A stretch of DNA of 64,000 nucleotides from Globodera rostochiensis. Lineage: Eukaryota > Nematoda > Chromadorea > Rhabditida > Heteroderidae. Position 1 is the first letter of the stretch. The number at the start of each line of letters is the position of its first letter. Below the pieces are notes generated by a model. That model saw only the letters and a list, made by a program, of their open reading frames with translations. It did not search any database and was not told the origin of the DNA. Below, piece by piece: positions 1 through 10,454 of this stretch. The translations under genes were made by a program, and so were the position numbers. The stretch is from contig JAEVLN010000020.1 in the NCBI GenBank assembly GCA_018350325.1, positions 961,796 to 1,025,795 on the forward strand, in the 5' to 3' direction.

Positions 1-258
1 GGGCGGATGAGTCGGACACCTTTTTGCAGGAGCTGTTTATGAAGGTAAATTAACTAATTAAATTTAATGGTCCTTAAAAATTCGTCCGACCTTTTCAGCA
101 CGTACCTGCAGCACAACTGTCCAACCCCCATGCCATTTGTCAGCAACAACTACAGAAGGTGGTGAAGCAGGAACCGCGAATGGAGATGGAAATGGAGCAG
201 CCGAAATGGAAGTCGAACGAACGACCCCAACAGTCAAGTGTACCTCTCCTACAACCAG
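1..258 (+). CDS. 3' part of an unknown glutamine-rich protein (partial, two exons)
   Basis: Two exons can be read in one frame. The first, at 1-44, ends at a GTAAAT donor. The second, at 99-258, begins after a CTTTTCAG acceptor and ends at a GTGTAA donor. The second exon is rich in Gln, Glu, Met and Pro and contains VKQEP, which fits the sumoylation consensus (hydrophobic-K-x-E), as often seen in transcription regulators. The 5' end lies outside the window and I found no convincing next exon. A short acidic exon at about 1569-1648 (ending DFDFVTEN-like, followed by GTAAAA) may belong to the same gene. I do not recognise the family, and the frame choice rests only on its being open. Confidence 0.35.
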
Positions 259-1560
259 GTGTAACTTTTGGGTGATCAACATCTGGTCTGAGATTGGGGC
301 ATTTCTTATGGGTCTAATTTGATCGTTTTTTGTTATACCTTAGAAACATTCTCAGAAAATTTCCGTAATTTTCCTCCCAAAGTCGGGGCGTGCCAACGAG
401 GCGAGGCGCCTTATGTTGCGCCGAAATAATCTGCACAGCTCCCGGCTCGGACCGGCACGGGGACGACGACCCCCCGTCCCCGTTTCCCCGTCCCCGAAGT
501 CGGTGACTGGCGCCGCCACCCCGCGGGGAAGTGTCGGCGGGCGACTGACGATGACCGACTGACCAGCAGCACATAGCCCCCCTCCCCGCCCCTCACACGC
601 CCCCGAGGGGATGTCACCACCGACCCCCGGGTGGACAGATACACTCAGAACAGTGTGCGGGGATGGGCGGGCGGGTTTAATTCCAGAAAATTTATATATA
701 TTCTTTTAATAAAAATTTCCAAAATCCGTGCTTCTTTTTTGATATTGAACTGCGCAATTATTTATTTCAAAAATTCACTTTTGTTCAAAAGCTTGTAATG
801 TCATTCCGTTAGTACTTTTTCTGCCTAAAGCCTTGTCTAAAAACAACTCAAAAACCTTTTGGAATTATTCAGAAAATCCGTCTCTAATGCCTCAGGGTCT
901 TTTTAAACCGGCCTCTCACAATGTCTTAAAACCAGACGTCACGCCGACCAACACATTCGTGATTTTTTGAATTTCTTAAAAACCAGCCCAAATTCCCTCT
1001 GGCGCTACATGCCGACCCACCCGACCCTTTTCCTTTCCCCTCCGTCTTCCCTATGGGATTTGGGTCAACAGCGGCGAGTGACGATTGACCCTTGTGGCGA
1101 TGGCGGTGATTTATTGTCGTTGTTGTCGACGGGGCGGAATTGAATATGGGCGCGCCGCTGGTGCTGTTCATTCATTCATTGGTCAGTCAGTCAGTGCCCC
1201 CTGCAAAGAGAGAGAGAGGAAAAGAGGGAGAGAGAAGCAAGAGAATTGGAAAGTAAAGGAAAATTACGGTATTTTGATTTACCCTATTTTTGCCTGCCGC
1301 CCATAATTGAGGGAAATGTGAGGAAGATTACGGTACTTATTGTGCTATATATACAGTATCCGTTCAGCAAGACAATTTGGCTGAAATAAAACCCAAATGA
1401 CTAAGCAAAATGTTTTGTTTTAGGATTTTAAAAAATTGTCTTTTGGCTTTTTGCCTGCGCCATTTTTGGGTAATTTTAAGCTTTTGGAGGGGTAGGGAGT
1501 GCCTTAGTCGGGGGTCCCCAGACCCCCGTGAGAAATTCGTTTGAACAATTCGCTTTTTAA
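259..1560. other. Gene-poor interval with GC-rich block
   Basis: I see no supported exon here. 380-680 is a GC-rich block with runs of C and G and short open frames on the minus strand that look like by-products of composition. 1200-1245 is a purine-rich AGAG/GGAG stretch. The rest is AT-rich and without recognisable coding signal. Confidence 0.4.
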
Positions 1561-1790
1561 GTGCCGGAATCACCGAATTGCCAGCGTTTGTAACCGATGA
1601 ATCGCCGACCGCAGACGACGACGGCTTCGATTTTGTGACAGAAAATGGTAAAAATAAATTATTTAAATTTAATTTGTTGACGGTGAGTCTGGGCTACTTC
1701 AATACTGTAAATATATTTCAATAATATTAAAATAAATATTTAATAAAAATGTTTTAATCACTGTTATTTTGACTTTTCTTTCCTTTCGCG

Positions 1791-2122
1791 GAGTCAACTG
1801 CGTCTCAGGATTAACAGCTCATAACTTTTTTCAAGACTGACTAATTTTCATAATCTTTATATCATTCGAAAGCTATAAATGATTAGAAGATATATTTCAG
1901 CAACATCGAGCCGGTTCGATGCACTATTAAAAAGTTACGGAGTTTTTTATTGTTTTCTGGTCATAACTTTTTCAATTTTATTCAATGTTTTTTCGAATGC
2001 TTACAGCTTCTTCTTATTAAGAGGCCTTTTTGAACGATGTAGATTATGAAGATTGGTCAGCTTGAAAAAAGTTATGAGCTGTAAACTTTCCTCAGACGCA
2101 GTTGGCCAGACGCAGTTGGCTC
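1791..2122. repeat. Imperfect foldback (inverted-repeat) element
   Basis: The left arm (about 1791-1885) and right arm (about 2025-2120) are imperfect reverse complements. Both contain CAACTGCGTCT at the outer end, CAGCTCATAACTTTTTTCAA inside it, and a stretch with TTCATAATCT further in. The right outer end carries the terminal GACGCAGTTGGC motif twice in tandem. The centre contains TTTTCTGGTCATAACTTTTT, similar to the hairpin core near 31080. No open frame is present, so this looks like a MITE-like non-autonomous element. No target-site duplication was obvious. Confidence 0.7.
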
Positions 2123-2296
2123 GCTTCGTTCTTTTATAGTGCCGATGCTTAAAGTTTCTGCATAGCTAGGTATTTGAATAAATTGCCACTATAAAAGGAT
2201 TTGAATTTTTGTAACAGTCAACATAATATTTTTTTCACTATTTTTTATACATAGCTAAACCCATCAATTTTTTTTTTTTGGTTACAGATTGCCGTA

Positions 2297-2585
2297 ATGT
2301 CTAGCCTATTTCTCTTGACGGTCGTTGTCTGTATCATTGCAGCCGTGTATTTTCTCTCTTCTGCCAACCTGACAGTGGGTTTTAGAAAATATTTCTTTTG
2401 CATTACTTATTGTTTTGCAGTCTCTTCGCACTGGGCCAACTTTGATCGCCGATGGAGCACAGGACCAACAGAAACGGCAGGAGCAGCGTGTAGTTGTGAA
2501 CGTGCAGCCGTCGACAGTGGAGACGAAGAAGAAAAAAAAGAAGAAGAAGAAGCGACACAGTGGATCAAAAAACTCGAAAAAATAG
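2297..2585 (+). CDS. Small single-pass membrane protein with polylysine tail
   Basis: Two exons (2297-2374 and 2421-2585) join in phase 0 across a GTGGGT donor and a TTTTGCAG acceptor to give 80 residues. Residues 4-24 form one strongly hydrophobic segment (FLLTVVVCIIAAVYFLS). A Gln/Val-rich middle follows, and the C-terminus has nine consecutive lysines and ends in KNSKK, a possible dilysine-type ER retrieval end. The start codon lies 9 bp after a T-rich stretch ending TTACAG, which could be a trans-splice acceptor. An AATAAA lies near 2754. I do not recognise the family; a small ER or Golgi membrane protein is an inference from the topology. Confidence 0.6.
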
Positions 2586-3049
2586 GATGTCGCTTTTCCA
2601 TTCTCGTTTTCTCATGACGGAAGTCTACACACAATTCTCGTTTCCTTTTTCGTTTTATTCCTTTTTCGTTTTTCTTCCGTCATGACATAAATACATAGGT
2701 ACAAAATGCTTCATCAAATGCTGTCTTTAAACACTACGGCCGATAATGAATTGAATAAAGAAATTAAGAAAAACGGAAATTAATTGGACATTTCACGCAA
2801 AATTCTCCTTTCATATTCGTTCCACAAGTATTACATAAACTCCCTGAGTCCATAGGCATTGGCTTTTCGTTGCTCGGCAAAATGAAAAAGGCTTACCTAC
2901 TTACCACACGGCCCATTTCCGCGTCTCCCGTTACGTTTATTCGTTCGCATATTCCTCCACCAGGGCATATGTCGTAAGACAATTTTTTGCAAAATTGTTA
3001 TTGAAGGAGATTTAAGTGGTTAATTGGAAATATATCAAAATCCAAATTG

Positions 3050-3246
3050 TTTAATCAAAAATCTTTTGGAAGAGTCGAAAACTGCCGTCGGAACGAAAAA
3101 GCTACCATTCGATCATGCCCGAGCTGTTCTCTACAATGACTTCAATGTTTGTGGCTGATTTGGCCTGTTACCCGCTGGAGACCGTTCTGCATCGGCTGTT
3201 CGCAACTTCTTCCTCCGCCACCAATCTTCAGACCGCAAAAGAACAG
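3050..3246 (+). pseudogene. SLC25A46-like mitochondrial carrier exon, probably fragmentary
   Basis: The frame through 3113-3246 reads MPELFSTMTSMFVADLACYP followed directly by LETVLHRLF. This resembles the last carrier repeat of SLC25A46, where PLETVLHRL followed by IQGTRT is characteristic. Here the sequence after VLHRL diverges (ATSSSATNLQ) and ends at a GTAGAA donor. I could not find upstream carrier repeats or the expected following residues in the flanking 1 kb. It may be a decayed duplicate, or a very divergent gene whose other exons I missed. Confidence 0.35.
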
Positions 3247-3426
3247 GTAGAAAGAAACACAAAAAGGAGCTAGTAGTTGGTAGCCGGTACACTAATTTGT
3301 AAGGTTATACTAGTAGTAAAGCTTCTGCCTCTTTTTTATTAGTATTTTTTGCTTTATTATTCAGTAAATGGGGCACTGGCGTTACCATTACTGACACGGC
3401 TTTCATTGTTTGAAGTCAATTTCAGC

Positions 3427-3600
3427 ACTTCCTGAATATGGACTTTCAACCGGCCTCTGCTGCTGCCTTCCCCACATTTGCGCAAACCAGCCAGAGCCAG
3501 CAAAACCTCCAGGAACGCGACAATCCTTTTCTGGCCGCAATACGGCAACAGCAAAGCCAGGAAGGCGGATTGGGAACGACGACTTCGCCGAAGTCTGAGT
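3427..3600 (+). CDS. Possible terminal exon, Gln/Ser-rich, family unknown
   Basis: After a CAATTTCAG acceptor at about 3426, one frame stays open for about 57 codons and ends in TGA at 3598-3600. It contains NMDFQPASAAAFPTF and later LQERDNPFLAAIRQQQ. The composition (Gln, Ser, Ala, Pro) is protein-like rather than intronic. It may be the last exon of the gene holding the carrier-like exon just upstream, or of an unrelated gene. No family was recognised. Confidence 0.3.
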
Positions 3601-4273
3601 GAATTGTTCATCCCGGAATCTTCTAATTTGCCTATGCTCACTATCCCCTTTTTTTGACGATTGTTGCTTCTATTCTCTAGTTTTTCACAATTACAATTTA
3701 TAAGGCAACAAAAAACAGTTTTGATAATGAGGGGAGGGGGGCAGAGAGATTTTTCGCGGTGATCGTGTTGGAACAGTCAAATGGTCGTCGTATGTGCTGA
3801 CGGAATACGCATATGAAAAGGGAGCAAAAATACCATCGACTTTTGGGACATATAAACAAAAATATGAGTAAACGCTATTTAAAAGTTTGAAATAAAAATT
3901 ATTGTTGCTTTAGGGAGCGGATTTACATATTACTTAAAGAACCTTTAAATTTTGTTCGGCTTCCATTCGCTCCCTAAAACTTATCACCAGCGGATTTTAT
4001 GTGGAGATTATTCGCCGACTTCGATTAATCAACAAAATTGGGGGAAATCGAAGTCCGAGCCTTTTACACTCTTGTGGTCTGTTCAGACGGAGTGGACACT
4101 GTCGGAGAGCACTGCTGCTGCTGCTGGAAGTGCTGCTTTAGCTCGTTGACGAGCACTTGTGGCGCCTTTAAGAGGAAAGTCCATCGGAAAACTCACAAAA
4201 TCGAACCTGTTTCTTTCCGTTCAATTTCCATTTTGGCTGCCGAACTTCGTCGACAGCTGGCGATGCGTCATGG

Positions 4274-7200
4274 TCAGAATTGGTGAATGCGTTCACGTAG
4301 ATGTTCCGTTGGATTCGGCTGCCCAACTCTGAAAATAAATTCGAACAAAAACCAAAGTTCCTTACTTTTTTCATCCGCTTTTTGGGCGTCCATTCCAATT
4401 CCAAATTCGTTTGGCGGCGCCTGACTCGACGGAGTATTTGGCTTACTGCTGCTCGCTATCGACAAAAGATCCTTAAGTTTTATTGTAAAAGAATATAAAA
4501 ATCAACGAAAATGGAAAATGCCTCATTTTCGTGTGGGACCAATTGGCTGTATCGACAATAATAGGCCGTCCAAAAAAGTGGATGCACCAGCGATTGTTGA
4601 AATATGAGATCGTCCAAATTCGCCTAAAAAGGAATGAAATGTCCAGTCCAGTTGTCCTCCATCTGCTAATGCCGATTTCGAATGAATTGACACACTATTA
4701 TGGCGGCACCCCCTAATTTTTCCAAAATATTTTTTGAAAACTTAAACGAAGTGGTCGGCTGTCGACCACGACATTTGTTGTTCACCTCTGGGTCGTATTT
4801 TGAGTTCACAAAGCATTGCTTGTTGTCCAGAATGAACGACCAGAGCGAAACGGTGTTCAGTTTCACTTCCTTGAAGAAGAAGAATCTTGTTTATCAATCA
4901 GTGCAAGAGTATGTCAAAAAAGGGTACCAAATCGTGCCGTTCCCTCTCATTGTTGTAGAGAAAGGTTCCAAAACGACATGAATAAAGTTCGTCGAGTAAA
5001 GTCTACGGAAAATATTTTACAGGGGCATAACTTTTGTTTAGCACAACCTTTAGAAAGCGGACATTGAACTCAAAGGCCGCTGTGAATTGGTTGTACAGCT
5101 GCCACACGCAGTCGATGAATTGCACAAAAATGGGCGACCTCTCCGCGTCGTCCGGCTTCTCCTGCCCGTGGCCAATTCGCTGAAAATGTTGCACAAATTT
5201 AGTAATCAAAATTCAACCATTTGAAGTAAGCTCTCAATTTTATTCCGATTTTGTTAAAAACCCAAAAAAATTTTCCATGGAGAACCTGAGCAAATTTGTG
5301 GCCAAAACTGCACCATTCTTTCTCAACCAGAACGGCAAAGCCTTCGATTGTCCGATAGAATTGGTCCAGTTGGAGCATGGCCAACGAAGTGATCTGAAAA
5401 ATTGGAAATTCCATTTTTCAGAATATTTATTCCGGGAACCTGCGCCGTTCTGTCCCATCCATCGCTGCAGTGTACCAACACTGAATTTCCGTTCAAACGT
5501 ATTTCGCGAGCTGCCTGAGCGGCGGCCTCCAAAATTGTTTGGAGATGGGCCAACCATTTGGTCAAAAATTAAAGATTTGAAAAATACCAAAATTCTCTGA
5601 TTAAACCTCTTCCAAAGTGTGCTGAAAATACTTTTGACGAATGCGCGGGAAACAGGCGTCCTTCAGACGGCGAAGACTTTTTCGAACCTAAATATTGTGT
5701 TGATCTATCCACAAAAGTATTATCAACCTGTCCCTGATCCCGTCTCAAGTCTCGGACCCCAATTTCAAAATCATTTCTCTACTCCTCATGAAAAGCTTAA
5801 TTCCATTGCATCACCAATTTATCAGAAATACCTCGTGGATGTTCTGTATCTCCATAAACTGGATGGCACAGCGGGGATAGTCCTCGAAGCCGCCGCCGTT
5901 GGCCATATTGGCACGCGCATTGATTTTGGGCCGAGCGTCCAAAATGACCAGGGAGGCGGAGTTGGGGTTGGCGGCGATGATCATCTCCACGTAACTGAAC
6001 AATGGGAGGGATTCCGGAAAACCCAAATAATTCACTAACAATAGGGCACGTGTTTTCTCACAAAATAAATGCGTGCAAAATTTGTTTACACTTCATCATC
6101 AGCCGATTTTCGGGAAAGAGCGCCAACCATCGGTTGCGATGACCGAACCAAAGCGGCGCAGGAGCGACAGTCAAACCAAGAAAGCACCTAAACTTTATAA
6201 GACTAAAGAAAAAAATGTGAATTCTTACAGGAATCCGTTTTTTACTCCGAAAACCAGAGACCGAACACAGAAAATCGTCAGGGTCCTCACAATTTAACAC
6301 TTCGGACGGCACGTAAAACTGAAGTTTTATTAAAATTCACTAATTGCAAGAGGCTCACCAAGGACGGGTAAGTGCCTGCGAATTTGTAATCAGCATTGAT
6401 GCGCGACGGAAGCCACGCCACCAAGGGAACTTTCTAAAAAATTAAACAAAAACTAAACAAAAAATTTATGCCACGGAGTTCGGACTATGAAATTTATGAA
6501 ATTATACGTTTAGATTTATCAATTTCTATTTTCGAACCCTCTACTATCCAAAAAATCATCGACATTTCCCCGTTTCAATTTGCCTGTCTTTCAAATTCTC
6601 TGACAACATCAAACAACGCCCAACCGTCGTGGCTAAACCGTTCACAGTAAAGCGTGGCGAAAAATGGCTAAAATGATTGGCGATTTTATCAGAATTCGGA
6701 AAACCGACCAATCTGTTGGTATTTGGGAAGGCGTACTTCCGCAGACAATTGTACAGCGCACGTCGGCTGTGCGCCTCGCGCCGGTGAATAAAGCGGACGT
6801 TGCGCATGTCTTTGCAGCTCAACTCAATGCCGTAAGGGTCGCCACCGCCGGAGGGGCCGCCTCCCTTCCGCCGCATATTGCGAAAGCCGACTTTATCCAC
6901 TTTGGACACACAGCCAAGCGTAACGTCGAAGGAAATCGGCTTAAACAGACAAAATGAAGAAACTATGGAATCGCAGATTGCTGCATTTTTCTATCAAAAT
7001 CCAAATTAGTATTAAGTAAGTGCCACTTCATGCTGTGGCCATGCCGATTCGAAGCGGAGTCTATAATTGGTGACGACCACTTGTCCAACAACGAGCTGTC
7101 CTGGTCGATCGGGTCGTTCATAAGCGACGGAAGGCTCTAAACATTTATGATTTTATTTTGTGTTCAGATGAAATTAAACCTTTGTGTTTGAGCTGTTCGC

Positions 7201-7477
7201 CGGCTAACAGCCAATCAAACTTTTCAAACTCAGCCGGACCGACCACAATTGTCGTAGTGCCATCGCTTGAGAAGGATGCGCCGTCACGGAAGTGGAAGGA
7301 ATTGTCGCCGTCCGATGACGAACCCCCACCCGTCTTCGCCTTATAGTTAGGGGAGAATGACAATGTCTAAACGAAAAAAGTAATTTTTATAGAAAAACAA
7401 CCATTTTATACCCTCTGCACAATGTCATCTAAACCAACCGCCTGATTATAGCTGAACCGATTATTGTTTAAGGACAT
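4274..7477 (-). CDS. mtm-1: Myotubularin (MTM1/MTMR1/MTMR2 group) phosphoinositide 3-phosphatase
   Basis: This protein removes the 3-phosphate of PI3P and PI(3,5)P2 on endosomal membranes. It starts at 7477 ([12 protein letters not shown]). The N-terminal half contains a PH-GRAM domain (7200-6660, with [12 protein letters not shown] and [12 protein letters not shown]). The phosphatase domain follows, with [19 protein letters not shown] near 6110-6190 and the catalytic loop [11 protein letters not shown] (CX5R, about 5446-5474) with all key residues present. Downstream are [35 protein letters not shown] and the C-terminal YYCRYS block near 4570. The last exon ends at 4274. More than ten short introns interrupt it. 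The exact splice joins around 4600-4870 and 6500-6650 are less certain than the rest. The catalytic Cys and Arg indicate an active enzyme rather than a pseudophosphatase. Confidence 0.93.
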
Positions 7478-7722
7478 TTTTACTTTTACGCCAAAAATAG
7501 TGAAAAAATTAATCAAACCCCAAAATTGAAACTTTGAATTTTTAAATGGAAGGAAATATTGGCAATCTGTTGCCTTATTTTTGATGACTCACAACCAATT
7601 CACATCAAGTAAAATAAAATTGTTTTGATATTTTTTGCAGAAGTATAGTATCACTCTTTAGGACGCCCGCTTTATTTTAATTATGTACTATTAGCTGAAC
7701 ATATCTTTTATGTATACTTTTA

Positions 7723-7735
7723 TTTTTTTCTTCAG
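7723..7735 (+). promoter_or_regulatory. Candidate spliced-leader trans-splice acceptor
   Basis: A long T-rich run ends in TTCTTCAG at 7735, only 18 bp before the ATG at 7754. No upstream exon is visible between it and the divergent myotubularin start, 277 bp away. This is the expected layout for SL addition in nematodes, but a 5'UTR cis-intron is also possible. Confidence 0.45.
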
Positions 7736-7753
7736 CACTAATTAAGCAAAGCA

Positions 7754-8065
7754 ATGGCGCCGGAAATTGAGCAGACAAATCGTGGTAGCAAGATCAACCA
7801 CGAAGTTTTGATGGAGGAGACGCGTCGCATTCCAGTAGTGGCCGACATCGTTGGACAGTTCCGTAACATTGGCGGGAGTCCTATGGCCGAGCAATTTAAA
7901 AAGTGTGAAAATTATAAATATTTAAAATCTTCACAAATTTTCAGCGAGCTGATCATAGCTGGCCAACTGGGTCGTGGTTCATTGGGCAACGGGACTAGTA
8001 ATCCGCACATGGACATGCTGCTGGGCACTGATGAGAAGATTTGCGATCTTATGCACAAATTGTAA
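7754..8065 (+). CDS. Unknown conserved-looking 89-aa protein
   Basis: Two exons (7754-7902 and 7945-8065) join in phase 2 across GTGTGA/TTTTCAG, giving 89 residues that end at TAA. The protein is hydrophilic, with no signal peptide or membrane segment. It contains EETRRIPVVADIVGQFRNIG, and its second half contains AGQLGRGSLGNGTSNPHMDM. The clean splice, good start context and short 3' gap to NCBP2 argue that it is real. I do not recognise the family. NCBP2 starts 165 bp after its stop, a spacing compatible with a nematode operon. Confidence 0.6.
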   Translation: MAPEIEQTNRGSKINHEVLMEETRRIPVVADIVGQFRNIGGSPMAEQFKKCENYKYLKSSQIFSELIIAGQLGRGSLGNGTSNPHMDMLLGTDEKICDLMHKL

Positions 8066-8229
8066 ATCTAAATACACGGTTTTTCTTTGACAAATATATG
8101 TTGACAACATAAATTTATTTGGCATTGCATTATTTTATGATAAATATCCTTTGTTTTCGGGTATCGTATACTTGCTTATTCTATTCTTATGCCTCATATT
8201 AATGTTGATGGCAATAAGTTTTAAGAATA

Positions 8230-9067
8230 ATGGTACTGGACCCAAAGTCGAAGGACAAGGCAGGGGAACTGAGTTCCTACCGCGATATGAGATTTGATGT
8301 TTGGACAAAAAATTTATTATAAAACTAGAGGTGAACAATAGTAAAGAGTTATTTTATGCAAATTAATTAGCTCGAGAAGAAGGAAACAGCCCAATCGGAG
8401 TTTTTTTTTATATGTTAATTTTTTGCTTTGTTCACCTTTTCCTAATACACTATTAAATTATATCTCTTGTCAACGACTTTCGTTGTTCGTAGGGCACATT
8501 GACGGAACAAGAACGTCAGTTGGCTCAGTCGACCACTCTCTACATTGGTAACCTTGCCTATTGCACTTCCGAGGAACAAGTGTGGGAGTTGTTCCATCGC
8601 GCTGGGGACGTTCGTCGGGTTATTATGGGTTTGGACCGTTTCCACAAGAAGCCCTGTGGGTTCTGTTTTGTCGAGTGAGTTGTTATTATTGTTCTACCAA
8701 TATATTAGGAAGTCAATCTAGCTAAAACTTGACGATTCTTTGATTTGTAGTTTTTTGGGAGTATAAAAATTCGTTAATAAATTCACAAATTATTTTTAAA
8801 AATTTCCGAAAACGGTTTCTTCCTTTTTACAGGTATTACACTCGCGAGGATGCGGAAAATGCACTGAGATATATAAGTGGGACACGACTTGACGACCGTG
8901 TGATCAGGTGCGATTGGGACGCCGGTTTCAAGGAAGGCCGTCAGTACGGGCGTGGCAAGCATGGAGGACAGGTCAGGGACGAGTACCGGCAGAACTTTGA
9001 TGCGGGTCGAGGCGGTTGGAATAAGACTATTCAGGTCTTTTATACGAATCGCAAACAATTCAAATAG
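8230..9067 (+). CDS. ncbp-2: Nuclear cap-binding protein subunit 2 (CBP20)
   Basis: This is the RNA-recognition subunit of the nuclear cap-binding complex, which holds the m7G cap of new transcripts with CBP80. Exons 8230-8298, 8493-8674 and 8833-9067 stay in frame and give 161 residues, close to the 156 of the human protein. The N-terminus has the [10 protein letters not shown] motif (ELSQYRDQHF in vertebrates). The RRM shows TTLYIGNL (RNP2) and [11 protein letters not shown] (RNP1). The C-terminal cap-binding tail [20 protein letters not shown] is followed by [20 protein letters not shown], nearly invariant in the family. The stop at 9065-9067 assumes the last exon reads through a possible donor (CAGGTCTTT); the length supports this. 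Confidence 0.95.
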
Positions 9068-10454
9068 AAATATTCACACATTTTTGAGAAAATGCGGCAA
9101 TCTTTATGTCGTCTACATTTTACCTTTCAGAAAAGAAACGATCAATTCAATCAAAGAAGCATCAAAATTTGACTTCGGCAGTTGCACGTTCGAGGGTGTT
9201 TCAATAAGAGCTCGATTACTTAGACCTTTGTTTAGTTATCCTATTACCTGTCACTGTTTGTTTGATCGTTATCGGTAAAGAACATTGATTTTTTAGAATT
9301 CGAAGCGTGACACAGTTGTTTGAAATCATCCGATTTTATTTGCTGAATGCATGGGCCATTTTATATATGCTGGGGTATCAATTAGTCAATCCCGACTCTG
9401 AGATTCTGTCCACGATTTATGCTCTCCTTCATTTTTGAAATTATTTTGTTATTGAAATTGACAACAAAAATTTTCACTGCGGCGCTGTCGCCGCCGCAGT
9501 CTCCAAAGCTTCAAACACATGCATTTTTAAAGCTAAAATTGTTAACGAAAATTGTTTTAATTCTTGACGCTTCCGGCTCCATTAGACCGTACTCCTACTC
9601 ACTAGGACTAAAAAACCCGCGCTAAAACGGGTTTAAAATCTAGTAATGTTGTCGGAAAATTTTTGATCTTTTTGAAGAGACAAATTAATGTGAAATTAAA
9701 GTCCAGTTTTATTTCATCGATTTTCTATGTTGAAGTTTAATAATAAACCCGCCCGATTTTCTTTCCCCATTGAATTTACTCTTGGAAGTTTGTGTTCGTG
9801 TGACTTTCACTTTTTGTGTTCGCCGCACCTCTCTCTCCACACGACATACATAATGCATAAAACGAATTGCGCCCACATACGGACGGTTCCATTCATTCAT
9901 TTTTAGCCCCGTCTTTTTGTTCAATCCGTTTTTTTGCCATATACCGCTAAACAACGACCAAACAGCCTCCACAACGACCACACTATCGACTAGCAAAACG
10001 ATTACGACGGTGGCGGGTCGACGAGTCCTCCTCCCGTTCGCCACCACTGCCGCTTCTCTGTCAGCATCGCCACCATTTTCACAACATTCCCCCCTTTCCT
10101 CCCTCCCGTCACTCTTATCAAAACTTATCATCGGTGCAGGCCGAGTAAGTTTTCGCCCGTTTCCCCAACAACGTTGCTGCGTCCAGACACCGACCAAAGG
10201 TAAAAAGATTTTTCATTAAGAATTTTGGTCTAGCATAGAATTTACAAACGTACTATATTTGTATTATTTACAGCGGAAAAATGGTTTCGGTTGTTAAATA
10301 GAAATTCTTGAAAATGGCTGAGTTTCGTCAGTTTAGACATTTCTCTTGAATTTTCAGTCTCATTGTGTTATCGGCGAAAGCCTTTACATTTAACCTAACC
10401 AATCTAAAATTAACATCCCAAAAAGGTATTTCTGGCATTGCAAACGCGGTTTGT
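9068..10454. other. Intergenic interval with one uncertain serine-rich ORF
   Basis: No recognisable gene. A plus-strand frame at 9917-10205 (Thr/Ser-rich, then arginine-containing, ending near a GTAAAA donor) could encode an alternative mitochondrial presequence for the NADK2 gene downstream, but I could not join it in frame to the NADK2 exons. Short AT-rich stretches and poly-pyrimidine tracts fill the rest. Confidence 0.35.

Noticed and set aside
9917..10205. Mitochondrial presequence exon of NADK2
   Set aside because: Its end could not be joined in frame to the first certain NADK2 exon, so it was left as an uncertain ORF.
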